64,000 nucleotides of DNA from Lithodes maja. Lineage: Eukaryota > Arthropoda > Malacostraca > Decapoda > Lithodidae. Of the stretch, positions 11,107 through 19,650 are shown piece after piece (position 1 is the stretch's first letter; the number at the start of each line of letters is the position of its first letter). The notes beneath the pieces are model-generated. The model saw only the letters and a program-made list of their open reading frames with translations. It did not search any database and was not told the DNA's origin. The position numbers and the translations under genes were made by a program. Where the stretch lies: assembly GCA_037953745.1 (NCBI GenBank), contig JBAKBP010010350.1, positions 1 to 64,000 on the forward strand, read 5' to 3'.

Positions 11107-12104
11107 AAGCATAATTTTTTCTAGGATTTTACTCATATCTGGGAGTACAGACACAGGACGGTAGTTATTAAAGATTGAACTATCTCCGGATTTAAATAAA
11201 GGGGTAACTTTTGCAATTTTAAGGCAATCGGGAAAAAACACCACTGGATAATGACATGTTACAAAGATATACTATAACTGGAGACAAAGCTGTAATAACA
11301 AACCTTAATATTTTCATTGGTATTTCATCATAACCAGGAGAGGAGTAACGTAGTTGTTTTACTGTGTTGATTATTTCATCGCTTGTGACGGAAGACATGG
11401 AAAAAGGCGTTACTTGTCTATTTTGTAGGTAGGATGTAAAGTCTACGTTTGAAGTATCTATATTTTTTGCAAATTGTTTACCGACATCAATATAATATGA
11501 GTTAAAGTGTTCCGCAATATCATTAGGTTTACTCAACTCGGTATTATTATTAATGAAAGTGTTGTTTATTTTGTGTTTAGCTTTCCTTGCAAGAACAAAA
11601 TTAATTATGTTCCAAACCGTTTTAGCATTACCATTACCAGCAGATTCTTGGAGTTTAGATTTATAATAGTTTCTTTTAGCTGATCTTAAAGCTTCTGTTA
11701 CCTGGTTACGTAGTCTACGGAACTCCTCTCCAAATGTGATGAGCCTAATAGCATATTTCCTAGCTAGTTTATTTTTTCTGTTTAATCATGATTTTTAATT
11801 CTGGGGTTATATACTGCTTATCTAGGTATGCGTTATTTATTCGTTTTGTAATTATTGGAAAATATCTGTTAGAACAAGCATTAAATATTGTCATAAAATT
11901 GTTATATACAACATTAGGGTCATTGGAAAAGTAAACTAGTTCCCAGGACGCATCTTCTATGGCTTTCTTAAATTAATTTAGATTATTTTCACTATAATTT
12001 CTATATCTTATAAAAGTATGGTCTTCTTCCCTATTATTAGATGCGCATATCTCAGATTCATAAATGGTAAAAATTGGAAAATTATCAGTTAATATATTGT
12101 ATAT
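11107..12104 (-). pseudogene. CR1-like LINE endonuclease end, linker and RT N-terminus
   Basis: The minus strand carries the end of the endonuclease (the GI.Y.ILTDNFPIF stretch just left of 12104, where active copies have an S-D-H motif), a linker with several stops, and the RT N-terminus (open 11536-11219). The latter reads through SSPGYDEIPMKILRF and FSRLP, and then, after a shift, to the NYRPVSVLPDMSKILEKIM motif at about 11107-11170. It joins the RT segment at 7126-7357 when the Academ-like transposon is removed. Confidence 0.8.
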
Positions 12105-12111
12105 AATTCCA

Positions 12112-13378
12112 GAGTGAGAACGGAGAAATGGATAGGCGACGAGCAGGGAGGTTTTAGGAAGGGAAGAGGATGTTTAGATCAGATTTTTACCCTGAATTGT
12201 GTTGTGGAGAAGTATCTGGAGAAGAAACAAAAGGTGTATGTTGCCTTTATGGACTTGGAGAAGGCCTATGACAGAGTGGATAGAGAAGGTTTGTGGAAAG
12301 TACTTAGAATATACGGAGTAGAGGGCAAGTTGCTGAAAGCAGTGAAGAGCATGTATGAGGGTGCAAAAGCGGCAGTACGTGTGGAGAGTGAGCAGAGCGA
12401 GTTCTTTGACCTGAATGTTGGTTTGAAACAGGGGTGTGTGATGTCCCCGTGGTTGTTTACTGTATATATGGGTGGAGTTATGAAAGAAATACTATCAAGA
12501 GCAGTGGATGTTGGTGTATCGCTGAAAAGGGAGGGAATTGAGTGGAAGCTACCTATACTGCTGTTTGCGGATGATACAGTTCTGATGAGTGATAATGAAT
12601 GGGAGTTGCAGGGTCTGGTAAATGAGTTTGGAACAGTGTGCGAAAAACGGAATTTGAAGGTAAATACGGGGAAGAGCAAGGTTATGGTCTTCGAAAGGGG
12701 TGAAGTCACAGAGTGTGAGGTGAAGCTGAACGGTCAGGCTCTGGAGATCGTCAACTCTTTTAAGTATCTGGGCAGTGTGTTGAGTAAAGATGGGACTATG
12801 GATGAAGAGGTGCGGGAGAGGGTACAACAGGGGAAGAGGGTTGTAGGAACGCTAAAAGCAGTAACAAGAAATAGGGTGGTCAGTATGGAAGTGAAGAAGT
12901 CCTTGCATGACAGTGTGGTAATCCCGACACTGACTTACGGAAGCGAAGCATGGACGTTGGTTGAGAGACTCAGACCAAGAGTGAGAGCAGTGGAAATTAA
13001 TTACTTAAGGAGTGCGTGCGGAGTTACATGGAGGGATAGACAGACTAATGAGGAAGTAAGAAGGCGGTGTGGTGTGGAGGTAGATGTGCTTGAAAGTGTG
13101 AAAAGGAACAACTTGAGATGGTTCGGCCATATGGAACGTATGGAAAGCGAGAGAATGACTAAGAGGGTGTACGAGAGCGAGGTGGAGGGACAGAGGGGGA
13201 GAGGTAGACCGAATATGAGGTGGAAGGATGGAGTGAGGAACTACATGAACGAAGGCGGTGCTGGTTGGGGGGAGGGGCGTCGACTGACTGGGGACAGAGG
13301 TGCATGGGGGCGGTTCGTTCGTGGCCACCCCTTCGGGGATCACGGCGTCAGGCAATAGATAGATAGATAGATAGATAG
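12112..13378 (+). mobile_element. RTE-clade LINE, 5'-truncated copy
   Basis: The 1.27-kb insertion is flanked by the 7-bp direct repeat AATTCCA (12105-12111 and 13379-13385). Its 3' end is a (GATA)n tract from about 13355, a short tandem 3' tail typical of RTE elements, not poly(A). It covers the RT domain and C-terminal region only; the endonuclease is lost by 5' truncation. It matches, nearly base for base, the second copy at 18298-19033, but extends further 3'. Confidence 0.9.
12114..13358 (+). CDS. RTE-clade reverse transcriptase, N-terminally truncated
   Basis: The 414-codon open frame starts at the first ATG inside the truncated element, so the start is an accident of truncation. It keeps the RT blocks: GGFRKGRG (12-19), VAFMDLEKAYDRV with catalytic Asp near 47, LKQGCVMSPWLF (104-115), FADD at 151-154, and the thumb with YLGSVLSKDG. 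A C-terminal region follows with TLTYGSEAW, NNLRWFGHMERM and RGRPNMRWKDG, usual in RTE/BovB-like proteins. The catalytic residues are all present, yet without the endonuclease and 5' region the copy is not autonomous. It is uninterrupted, unlike the LINE around it, which points to a later insertion. Confidence 0.88.
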   Translation: MRTEKWIGDEQGGFRKGRGCLDQIFTLNCVVEKYLEKKQKVYVAFMDLEKAYDRVDREGLWKVLRIYGVEGKLLKAVKSMYEGAKAAVRVESEQSEFFDLNVGLKQGCVMSPWLFTVYMGGVMKEILSRAVDVGVSLKREGIEWKLPILLFADDTVLMSDNEWELQGLVNEFGTVCEKRNLKVNTGKSKVMVFERGEVTECEVKLNGQALEIVNSFKYLGSVLSKDGTMDEEVRERVQQGKRVVGTLKAVTRNRVVSMEVKKSLHDSVVIPTLTYGSEAWTLVERLRPRVRAVEINYLRSACGVTWRDRQTNEEVRRRCGVEVDVLESVKRNNLRWFGHMERMESERMTKRVYESEVEGQRGRGRPNMRWKDGVRNYMNEGGAGWGEGRRLTGDRGAWGRFVRGHPFGDHGVRQ

Positions 13379-13379
13379 A
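13355..13379. repeat. (GATA)n 3' tail of the RTE copy
   Basis: About six GATA units directly follow the last unique bases of the RTE element (GGCGTCAGGCAA). The same tail type ends the SINE at 14380-14761. Confidence 0.9.
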
Positions 13380-13385
13380 ATTCCA

Positions 13386-13680
13386 CTGCACACATTTTGC
13401 GTGAAATTGTTTGACCAAATGTGATCTATTATTGTTGCTGGTGTAGAAGTTACATGCGTTGGCTTATTTATAGTATTGACAAAAAGTTTAGAATAGCATG
13501 AGGAGATAAACTCGGCTACTTTGTTGTCATCTTTACATTTTAATAAGTTAAGATTAAAGTGCCCGGTAAGGTAACATTTTTTCCTCTCATCACTTATTAC
13601 TGAGATTATGTCATTAAATTTGTCATGAAAATATCTGAAATCAGTGTGTGGCCTATATATTATGCCTACTATTATGTTGT
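13386..13680 (-). pseudogene. CR1-like LINE endonuclease, C-terminal half
   Basis: The minus strand codes APE-type endonuclease blocks: IIVGIIYRPHTDFRYF, then a TGHFNLNLL motif where a functional enzyme has GDFN (Asp to His), and ATIIDHIWSN near the end. The lost Asp would inactivate the nuclease. The right border (13667-13680) is the target duplication of the SINE-like insertion; the left border is the RTE insertion. Confidence 0.8.
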
Positions 13681-14193
13681 TGTTGTTCCCCAAGCTGCCT
13701 GGCCGAACAGCCCCAAGGCCCCGAGCAAGGCCAAGGCCATAACCGAACGCCCCCACAGAACCCTCCCCGCCGACCACAATAAAGCCTGGGTGACCGAAGC
13801 CACTCCATGGCGGGGAGCTGAGGAGGGTGCAGAAATGCCCGGGAAACCAAAGCCCCACCCAGGGCCCTGTGTCCCTCAGCAATTATGAAGAGAAAGTTGA
13901 GGGGCAAGGGAAAAATGTGACGCTTTGGCTTCCAATCTTGGTAGATTGGGAGGTCAATCCACGTTAGAGACGCCGTCACTTGAGATCTAGAAAATATATA
14001 AGTAAAAGGAACAGTCAGAGTAAGCTATGGGTATGGCAGAGATTGCTCAGTTCTCACTCTGATAGACCAGCCCATCACCACATGACTAGAACCCAATCCT
14101 CTCAGCATCAGCTAGGAAAGGCCCTAGAAAGCCACCTTTGGCGGGGGGATAGCTCCCCTATTTCAACCCTTTTCGGGGTTGGGCACCCGCCAT
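13681..14193 (-). mobile_element. SINE-like non-autonomous retroelement, 14-bp TSD
   Basis: The 513-bp insertion is bounded by a perfect 14-bp direct repeat TACTATTATGTTGT (13667-13680 and 14194-14207). Read on the minus strand it starts GGCGGGTGCCCAACCCCG, with a GC-rich hairpin, and ends with an (AAC)n-like tail (AACAACAACA). Long target duplication plus a simple 3' tail indicate target-primed reverse transcription. It has no coding capacity. I do not recognise a tRNA or 5S head with certainty. Confidence 0.7.
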
Positions 14194-14207
14194 TACTATT
14201 ATGTTGT

Positions 14208-14379
14208 CCGAGTTGGTGATACATATTTCAATAAATAATGTCTCTATACTATTATGTTGAATTGTTAAGTTGTCTCTTACTATGTATTTGTAGCCTTTTT
14301 TAAGGTACAAGGACACTCCCCCACTGGTTTGTGTGAACTTGTTATTGAATCTTGTGTAATTAGGAATATTATATAAGTG
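14208..14379 (-). pseudogene. CR1-like LINE endonuclease, middle segment
   Basis: The minus strand reads the middle of the endonuclease (NIPNYTRFNNKFTQTSGGVS, then LYLKKGYKYIVRDNLTI), including the GGV.LY block usual in APE-type nucleases. It lies between the two SINE-like insertions; 14371-14379 is the left target duplication of the right-hand one. Confidence 0.8.
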
Positions 14380-14761
14380 GGTGGATGGGACTCGTTAGCC
14401 TTGGTCGGCAACTCATCTAGGGGAGACAACCTTATACAAATCCGGGTGGATGGGACTCGTCAGCTTTGGTTGGCAACCTGTCTAGGGGAGTAAATCTGAT
14501 ACAAATCCGTACTGCTTCCCTAAGGGTAAGGCAGGTTAGTGGATGGATTAGCCGAACACCGCTGTAGAAAAATAGTGCTAACAAGATACACAGAGGGCCT
14601 CAGAGTCGGACGAATCCTAAATTGGGTGGTCAATCCTGTAAGTCCTTCAATAAACTGGCTCGGGTTGTCCCTCTCACAGGGAATAGGTCCGCTTGGGGGC
14701 ATTCTGTGTATGGCCACCCTCGTAAGGGGAGTAAGGCGTCCGGCAATAGATAGATAGATAG
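14380..14761 (+). mobile_element. SINE with RTE-type 3' tail and duplicated head
   Basis: The 382-bp insertion is flanked by the perfect 9-bp repeat ATATAAGTG (14371-14379 and 14762-14770). The head is a tandem duplication of a unit of about 65-75 bp beginning GGTGGATGGGACTCGT (at 14380 and about 14446). The body is unrelated to the RTE, but the 3' end resembles the RTE copy's end: GGGGGCATTCTGT, GGCCACCC, then GGCGTCCGGCAATAGATAG. It ends in (GATA)n, as does the RTE. Short 91-110-codon frames over it are not coding. Confidence 0.8.
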
Positions 14762-14770
14762 ATATAAGTG

Positions 14771-15178
14771 CTGTATATCAGATGTTAGTTTCGTTTCACA
14801 TAAGCCTATCACATCAAACTTAATCGAAATTGGATTCAGACACTGCTCAATGAAATCATCAAAATGCAGTGGTATACTATTTATGTTATAGCTCAGGAGA
14901 GAAAAGTTAGATCTGGGAATATTATGATACTGTTCTTCAAAGCTATGAGAGAAAACATAATTACAGAATGGGTTTTTATAATTTAGAGAACTTAATAAAT
15001 AGTTGTTGGGGTTTACATCGGCATTGTAAGCGTCATCATTGAAGCTAAAAGGGTTAAAGATTAAATTATCTAGTGTGTTTAAAGGGATATTTTCGCTGTT
15101 GGGATTATAACAATTTTGGTTAATGTGTAATAACAAATCTTCATAATTTAGATGTGAAAAAGGTAAGATGTCGTCCAT
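14771..15178 (-). pseudogene. CR1-like LINE ORF2 N-terminus (endonuclease start)
   Basis: ORF2 begins with ATG at 15178. After about 85 residues without a known domain it reads SNFSLLSYNINSIPLHFDDF and FDVIGLCETKLTSDI, which are the N-terminal blocks of an APE-type endonuclease (the N of the S-x-N motif and the catalytic Glu in CETKL). The frame is open as far as the SINE target duplication at 14762-14770. It overlaps the 3' end of the ORF1 region slightly or lies close to it. Confidence 0.8.
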
Positions 15179-16371
15179 ATTGAAAGGTTAACTATGTGTG
15201 AAACTATATCATTATTTCTTGATGGGGAATCTAGTTGGTTGTTTCCTATGTCGCTGGTGGTGCTGAGGTGCTGAGGGGGTTGAGTGGTCAGCTTCCCCCA
15301 ACTGCTCAGGTTCAACCTCTCCCTGTAGACGTTGAGGCAGGTCCAAGCTTGAGCCCTCGGTGCTGGTCTGGGGGCCGGCACCACGTAGTACATCTTCCTG
15401 GTGTAACCTGGCAGTGGAGGCTCGGAGTATCGGGGGTGGATTTCTGCTTGGAGTAGAGGTAGGTAGTCGCTCGCTGGGTTGTGGGGGGCTGGAGATCCTG
15501 GGAGATGCTGGGGGTGAGGTTGGTGGTGGGGTGAAACAGTGGTGGATTGGCGAAGTGGTGGTGGGGAGGCGGCGGAGCATTGGGGGGAGGGTCGTAGTGG
15601 AGTGGTGGTCCGGCTATGGGGTGGAGCAGTGGTGGTGGTTTGGCGGGGAGAGATGTGGTGTTGTCATCTGGCTCCTGCTATCCCTCCACGAGGTTCTCTT
15701 ACAATGAGTGTTCGGTAGTTGAAAAAGGCTGGTTTACCGCTTCTCCTCGCTTCGTTAAGGGAACCAAGCTGACTTCGACGGATTTCCAGGGTGGTGGGGC
15801 ACAGATCCTCGTTGATGTAAATGTCTGTCCCTTTCAGCTTCGTTCTGTTGCGGTAGACAGCATCACGGTCAGGGAAGCTTGAGAACTTGGCCACAATGTC
15901 TCTAGGTCCTTCTCCAGTGATCCTGCCAACTCTGTGAACCCTTTCAAAGGGTTTGATGGTTAGATTCATCTTGCTATGTATGAGGGTTTCAATTTTCTTC
16001 TGGCTCTGCTCCCAGTTCTCACCGGTTGTTTCGGGGACCCCTGAGAACCGTAGGTTGTTCCGCTAGCCTTGATCGTCGAGGTAATCCAGTCGTTGTTTTG
16101 TTTCCTTCAGCTGGTTTTTCAGTTGTTGGTTTTCCTCCTTCAATTGATGAATAGCGTTCAGGCCAGGTAGAGAATCATCCAGCCTTGACTGAGTGAACTC
16201 CAGGCTAGTGATGGTATCATTTATCCTCTTGTCTACATCTTTCACAGATTCCATGAATTGTCGTTGTAAGCGATCTAATGAGTCATTGAAGTATTTTCGT
16301 TGGACATCGAGCAGCGTTAGGATCTCCTGTCTCTCAATGGTGGTAGTGAGTGAAGATTTTTTAAACTAGTG
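15148..16371 (-). pseudogene. CR1-like LINE ORF1: coiled coil, RRM-like domain, Pro-rich tail
   Basis: On the minus strand the frame opens after a stop at about 16371. It reads a coiled coil (heptad-rich stretch around LKEENQQLKNQLKETKQRLDY, 16254-16063), an in-frame TAG at about 16060-16062, then the RRM-like core (RNNLRFSGVPE; FERVHRVGR; GPRDIVAKF, ending near 15664). A Pro/Ser/Thr-rich stretch then spans about 15660-15150. This is the ORF1p plan of L1/CR1-like LINEs, an RNA-binding chaperone. No initiating ATG is seen before MESVKDV at 16254, so the 5' end may be truncated. The stop makes it a pseudogene. Confidence 0.7.
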
Positions 16372-16840
16372 ACGTCACGAAGTTAGTGCGCATGCGCTGA
16401 CTCAGGAAAATGTTGACGTGGGGGTTAGAGGACTTGTATGCCACTTTTAGAGTTCAAATAAAAACAAAGTCCAAATATATAAATATCATTTCTTCTCTTT
16501 AAACGATTCTGGGGGGCTTACTCTCTCGGTCAGTCAACTGGGAAGTTTGCAGATCACCGTATTCACTTCGAAAAAGCTATTAATAGGTAAGAGCTCCGAT
16601 CGAGTTGTTTTCAAACGTCGCCATTGCTATGAGCTCGAACCTATTAAGGGGGAGATGGGTCAGTTTTCTGGTACCCCCCCCCCACACGGGTCTCACTCAT
16701 GCTTAGCCCCATTAGTTTTCAGAATTGAATATGTTTTCCTCATTAGTTTGGCTATTTTAAGACCTTCCACCCCATTTCCTTGTCAATATTAAGACCTATC
16801 GCGCTATTTAGGCGTCGATTTTTTTTTACTGGGGAACGAT
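16372..16840. other. Unassigned sequence
   Basis: No reliable coding frame is visible. There is a run of 9 C near 16674-16682, a TTTTTTTT run near 16818, and a TATCGCGCT motif near 16797-16806 reminiscent of the right end of MITE M1 (7107-7115). It may include the 5' UTR of the CR1-like LINE on the left and a decayed MITE fragment on the right; I cannot support either firmly. Confidence 0.3.
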
Positions 16841-16877
16841 ACTGAGCCTGTAATTTTGGAAGTAGTAGGGACATTTA

Positions 16878-18229
16878 TAAACTTGTAAGAGAGAAAGAGG
16901 AGTTCTGGGTGAATGTGGAGGTGTGCCTGGATAAGTTTGACAAGAACGAAAGAATATTTCTGATTGGGGATATGAATGGTAAGGTGGGTGATAGGGAAGT
17001 TGATGGAGTGGTGGGAGGGTGGGGGGTACTGTCAGAGGTGAATGGGAATGGTAGTGCACTTGTGGACGTATGTGTGGGGAGGAGGTTGTGGATAGCCAAC
17101 ACCTTCTTCCGACACAGAATGATACACAGGTGCACATGGAAAGTGGTGTGGACGATGAAGGATAAGACAGTGGTGGAACGAAAGTCACTGATTGATTATA
17201 TATGTGTGGATGAAAGAATGAAGAAATCTGTGATGGATACTAGGGTGTATAGGGGTATTGGAGGGGTCTGTCTGATCATTATGTAGTAGTAGCTAAGGTT
17301 AGGATACAAAAGAAGTGGGTGAGGAGAGCTGGAGGGAGGCGAGACGAAGGTGGAATGGTGAGGAGGGTGGAGAGGCTACAGGAGGAGGAAATCAGGGAAG
17401 AGTACAGGAGAGCAGTCGAAAGACGACTAGGTGGGTTCGACCTGGAAGATATGGAGGAAGTGGAGGAGATAAGCAAGGTGTTTAAGGAAGAGGTCTGTGC
17501 AGCATGTGAGGAGATGTGTGGAGTGAGGAGAAGAGGGAGGGGAGTGAAAGGTACAGCATGGTGGACAGAAGAGGTAAAAATAGCTGTGGAAGATAAGAAG
17601 AAAGCGTATAGAGAGTGGTTGGGTAGAAGAGGGAATGAAGATTTGGAGAGGCAGAAACAAGCGAGGTACGTGGCGAAAAAGAGAGTGGTGAAGAGAGCAG
17701 TGAAGGAAAGTAAGAGAAGAGTAGATGAGGAATTTGGAAGGAATCTGAGTGTAAAATGGAGGGAGTGTAAGAAACTGTTCTGAAAAGAACTCAAGAAAGT
17801 TAGGGAAGGTAGCAAGGGAAACAGTAAGAGTGTGAAAGCTAAGAATGGGAGAATGCTAGCCGAGAAGCACGAGAGAGTCGAAAGATGGAGGGAGTACTTC
17901 AATAGTTGCTACATGTAAGGAATGAAGAGCCAGCAAACATAGTTGGATGGGGTATGGGAGGGAGACGAGGAGAAGTAGTGGAGGAGGAGGTGGGGATCAG
18001 GAGGTCAGAAGTGTGGGAAGCCATGAAAAGAGTGAAGTTGGGGAAAGCATCAGGAACAGATGGAGTGTGTGGGGAAATGTTGAGGTATGGTGGTGAGATA
18101 GTGATCGAATGGGTATGGAAAATGTGAAAACTAGCATGGGAGAAGGGGAATGCACCCGATGACTGGAAGACTGTCATAATAGTCCCCCTATATAAGAGCA
18201 AAGGGGAAAGAGAAATGTGTGGTAACCAC
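16878..18229 (+). pseudogene. RTE endonuclease and linker, frameshifted
   Basis: The first piece (about 16885-17280) codes APE-type endonuclease blocks: ERIFLIGDMNGKVGDRE (the GD.N motif), then LWIANTFF and SLIDYICVDER. A small duplication (TCTG) near 17266 shifts phase. The expected SDHYVVVAKV block, with the catalytic His, continues one phase over. The basic, Glu-rich linker is open at 17319-17783. Another phase (17906-18127) carries LGKASGTDGVCGEMLRY, the start of the RT-linked region. Several stops make it non-functional. Confidence 0.8.
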
Positions 18230-18297
18230 TGAGGAATATGTCTTTTATGCGTAGTAGGGAAGGTGTACAGTAGGGTAGTGATTGAGAGAGTGAGAGT

Positions 18298-19034
18298 CAG
18301 AACGGAGAAATGGATAGGCGACGAGCAGGGAGGTTTTAGGAAGGGAAGAGGATGAGTAGATCAGATTTTTACCCTGAATTGTGTTGTGGAGAGATATCTG
18401 GAGAAGAAACAAAAGGTATATGTTGCCTTTATGGACTTGGAGAAGGCCTATGACAGAGTGGATAGAGAAGGCATGTGGAAAGTACTTAGAATATACGGAG
18501 TAGATGGCAAGTTGCTGAAAGCAGTGAAGAGCATGTATGAGGGTGCAAAGGCGGCAGTACGTGTGGAGAATGAGCAAAGCGAGTTCTTTGACCTGAGTGT
18601 TGGGTTGAAACAGGGGTGTGTGATGTCCCCGTGGTTGTTTACTGTCTATATGGATGGAGTCATGAAAGAAATACTAGGAAGAGCAGTGGATGTTGGTGTA
18701 TCGCTGAAAAGGGATGGAAATGAGTGGAAGCTGCCTATACTGCTGTTTGTAGATGATACATTTCTGATGAGTGATAATGAATGGGAGTTGCAGGGTCTGG
18801 TAAATGCGTTTGGAACAGTGTTCGAAAAACGGAATTTGAAGGTAAATGCGGGGAAGAGCAAGGTTATGGTCTTCGAAAGGGGTGAAGTCACAGAGTGTGA
18901 GGTGAAGTTGAACGGTCAGGCTATGGAGATTGTCAGCTCTTTTAAGTATCTGGGCAGTGTGTTGAGTAAAGATGGGACTATGGATGAAGAAGTGCGGGAG
19001 AGGGTGCAACAGGGGAAGAGGGTTGTAGGAACGT
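18298..19034 (+). pseudogene. RTE reverse transcriptase, 3'-truncated, FVDD variant
   Basis: This is the RT region homologous to 12114-12850. It has a stop near 18354 (TGA in place of the codon after KGRG), then an open frame at 18386-19090 that ends in unrelated sequence after 19034. The catalytic box reads FVDD where the sister copy has FADD. The x in F-x-DD tolerates change in some RTs but Ala is near universal in this clade, so it may reflect decay. The C-terminal third of the protein is missing. Confidence 0.85.
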
Positions 19035-19650
19035 TGTGTTACGATCTAGGTTCTACAAGACACAGGGCTCTTCATCATTGGACTAGATAAGGCTAAATGC
19101 AACAACGGTAACACTAGTTCCAACCCCTGCTTTGACCACTGGAAAACAAAACACCTATACCGCCCTGAGTCGTGCCTGGAAAACGAGGTATCCTATGACT
19201 CGGTAAAAGGTGCACACTATAGGCTGATGATCACTGAAGCAGCCGATACTCATACAACATACGATTACTTTATTAAAGTATACAAGGAAAAAGATAGATA
19301 GCGTAATTAAATCGCAAACTAGAAGAAGGATAATTAACGTTACGTTAAATAATCAGTAAACTGTCACTCCTGTCTGAAAGAAAGTGAAACAAAGAAAGTC
19401 CTAAAGCATCATGCCGGAATCTTCTGCAAAAGTCAGATGCAACTAAGAAGTACGTATCAGATTCTGAACTGTGTATTATTACTGTGGGAACATATATAGT
19501 GTAGGGACATACGGTGTTATCTGGCACAGGTGTAATTATAAAACAGTCGGCAGTCTAAACTCTAACCACAAAAAGATGTGCTTTCTCCCACCAAGCACAA
19601 GCCTGCTCTGGTTGGGTCTCTCAGCAACAATCACGACTTACTATAAACAT
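19035..19650. other. Unassigned; begins with an LTR-like end
   Basis: The sequence starts TGTTACGATCTAGG exactly where the RTE copy is cut, resembling the left ends of the Gypsy LTRs that follow (TGTTACGGCTGG at 19651). It could be the terminal part of an LTR of a related, minus-strand Gypsy family, itself cut by LTR1 of the array. No coding frame is credible. It is AT-rich with no other repeat visible. Confidence 0.35.

Larger units (their letters stand above)
5447..16371 (-). mobile_element. Old CR1-like LINE (two ORFs) split by five insertions
   Basis: Reading right to left on the minus strand: ORF1 (coiled coil plus RRM-like domain, about 16371-15600), a Pro-rich tail, ORF2 with an APE-type endonuclease (15178-13386), a linker, and RT (11540-5483). 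Endonuclease and RT motifs are in the order of a non-LTR retrotransposon, and the RT tail resembles the CR1/L2/Crack/Daphne group. The element carries stops and small indels throughout, so it is old. Five separate elements interrupt it, at 6496-7121, 7361-11103, 12112-13378, 13681-14193 and 14380-14761. Removing each with one copy of its target duplication brings the LINE sequence back together. I cannot fix the clade without a tree. Confidence 0.8.
16840..19034 (+). mobile_element. RTE-clade LINE, second copy, decayed
   Basis: This copy begins inside the endonuclease and runs through the linker into the RT, where from 18298 on it is nearly identical to the copy at 12112. It stops abruptly at 19034, inside the thumb coding region (GKRVVGTL), where an LTR-like TGTTACG sequence starts. 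The (GATA)n tail is therefore absent. Stops and shifts occur at about 17280, 17783, 17895, 18127, 18231 and 18354. Confidence 0.85.

Noticed and set aside
12549..13418. Other minus-strand frames across the RTE copy
   Set aside because: Shadows of the RT frame with no recognisable domain.
13653..13979. Plus- and minus-strand Pro/Gly-rich frames in the SINE-like element
   Set aside because: GC-rich non-coding element; frames cross the target duplication and have no homology I recognise.
17279..17902. 207-codon Leu/Ser/Phe-rich minus-strand frame, resembling a membrane protein
   Set aside because: It is antisense to the purine-rich RTE linker; Leu/Ser/Phe richness follows from base composition. 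Similar minus-strand frames at 12266-12709 and 18646-19009 are rejected for the same reason.
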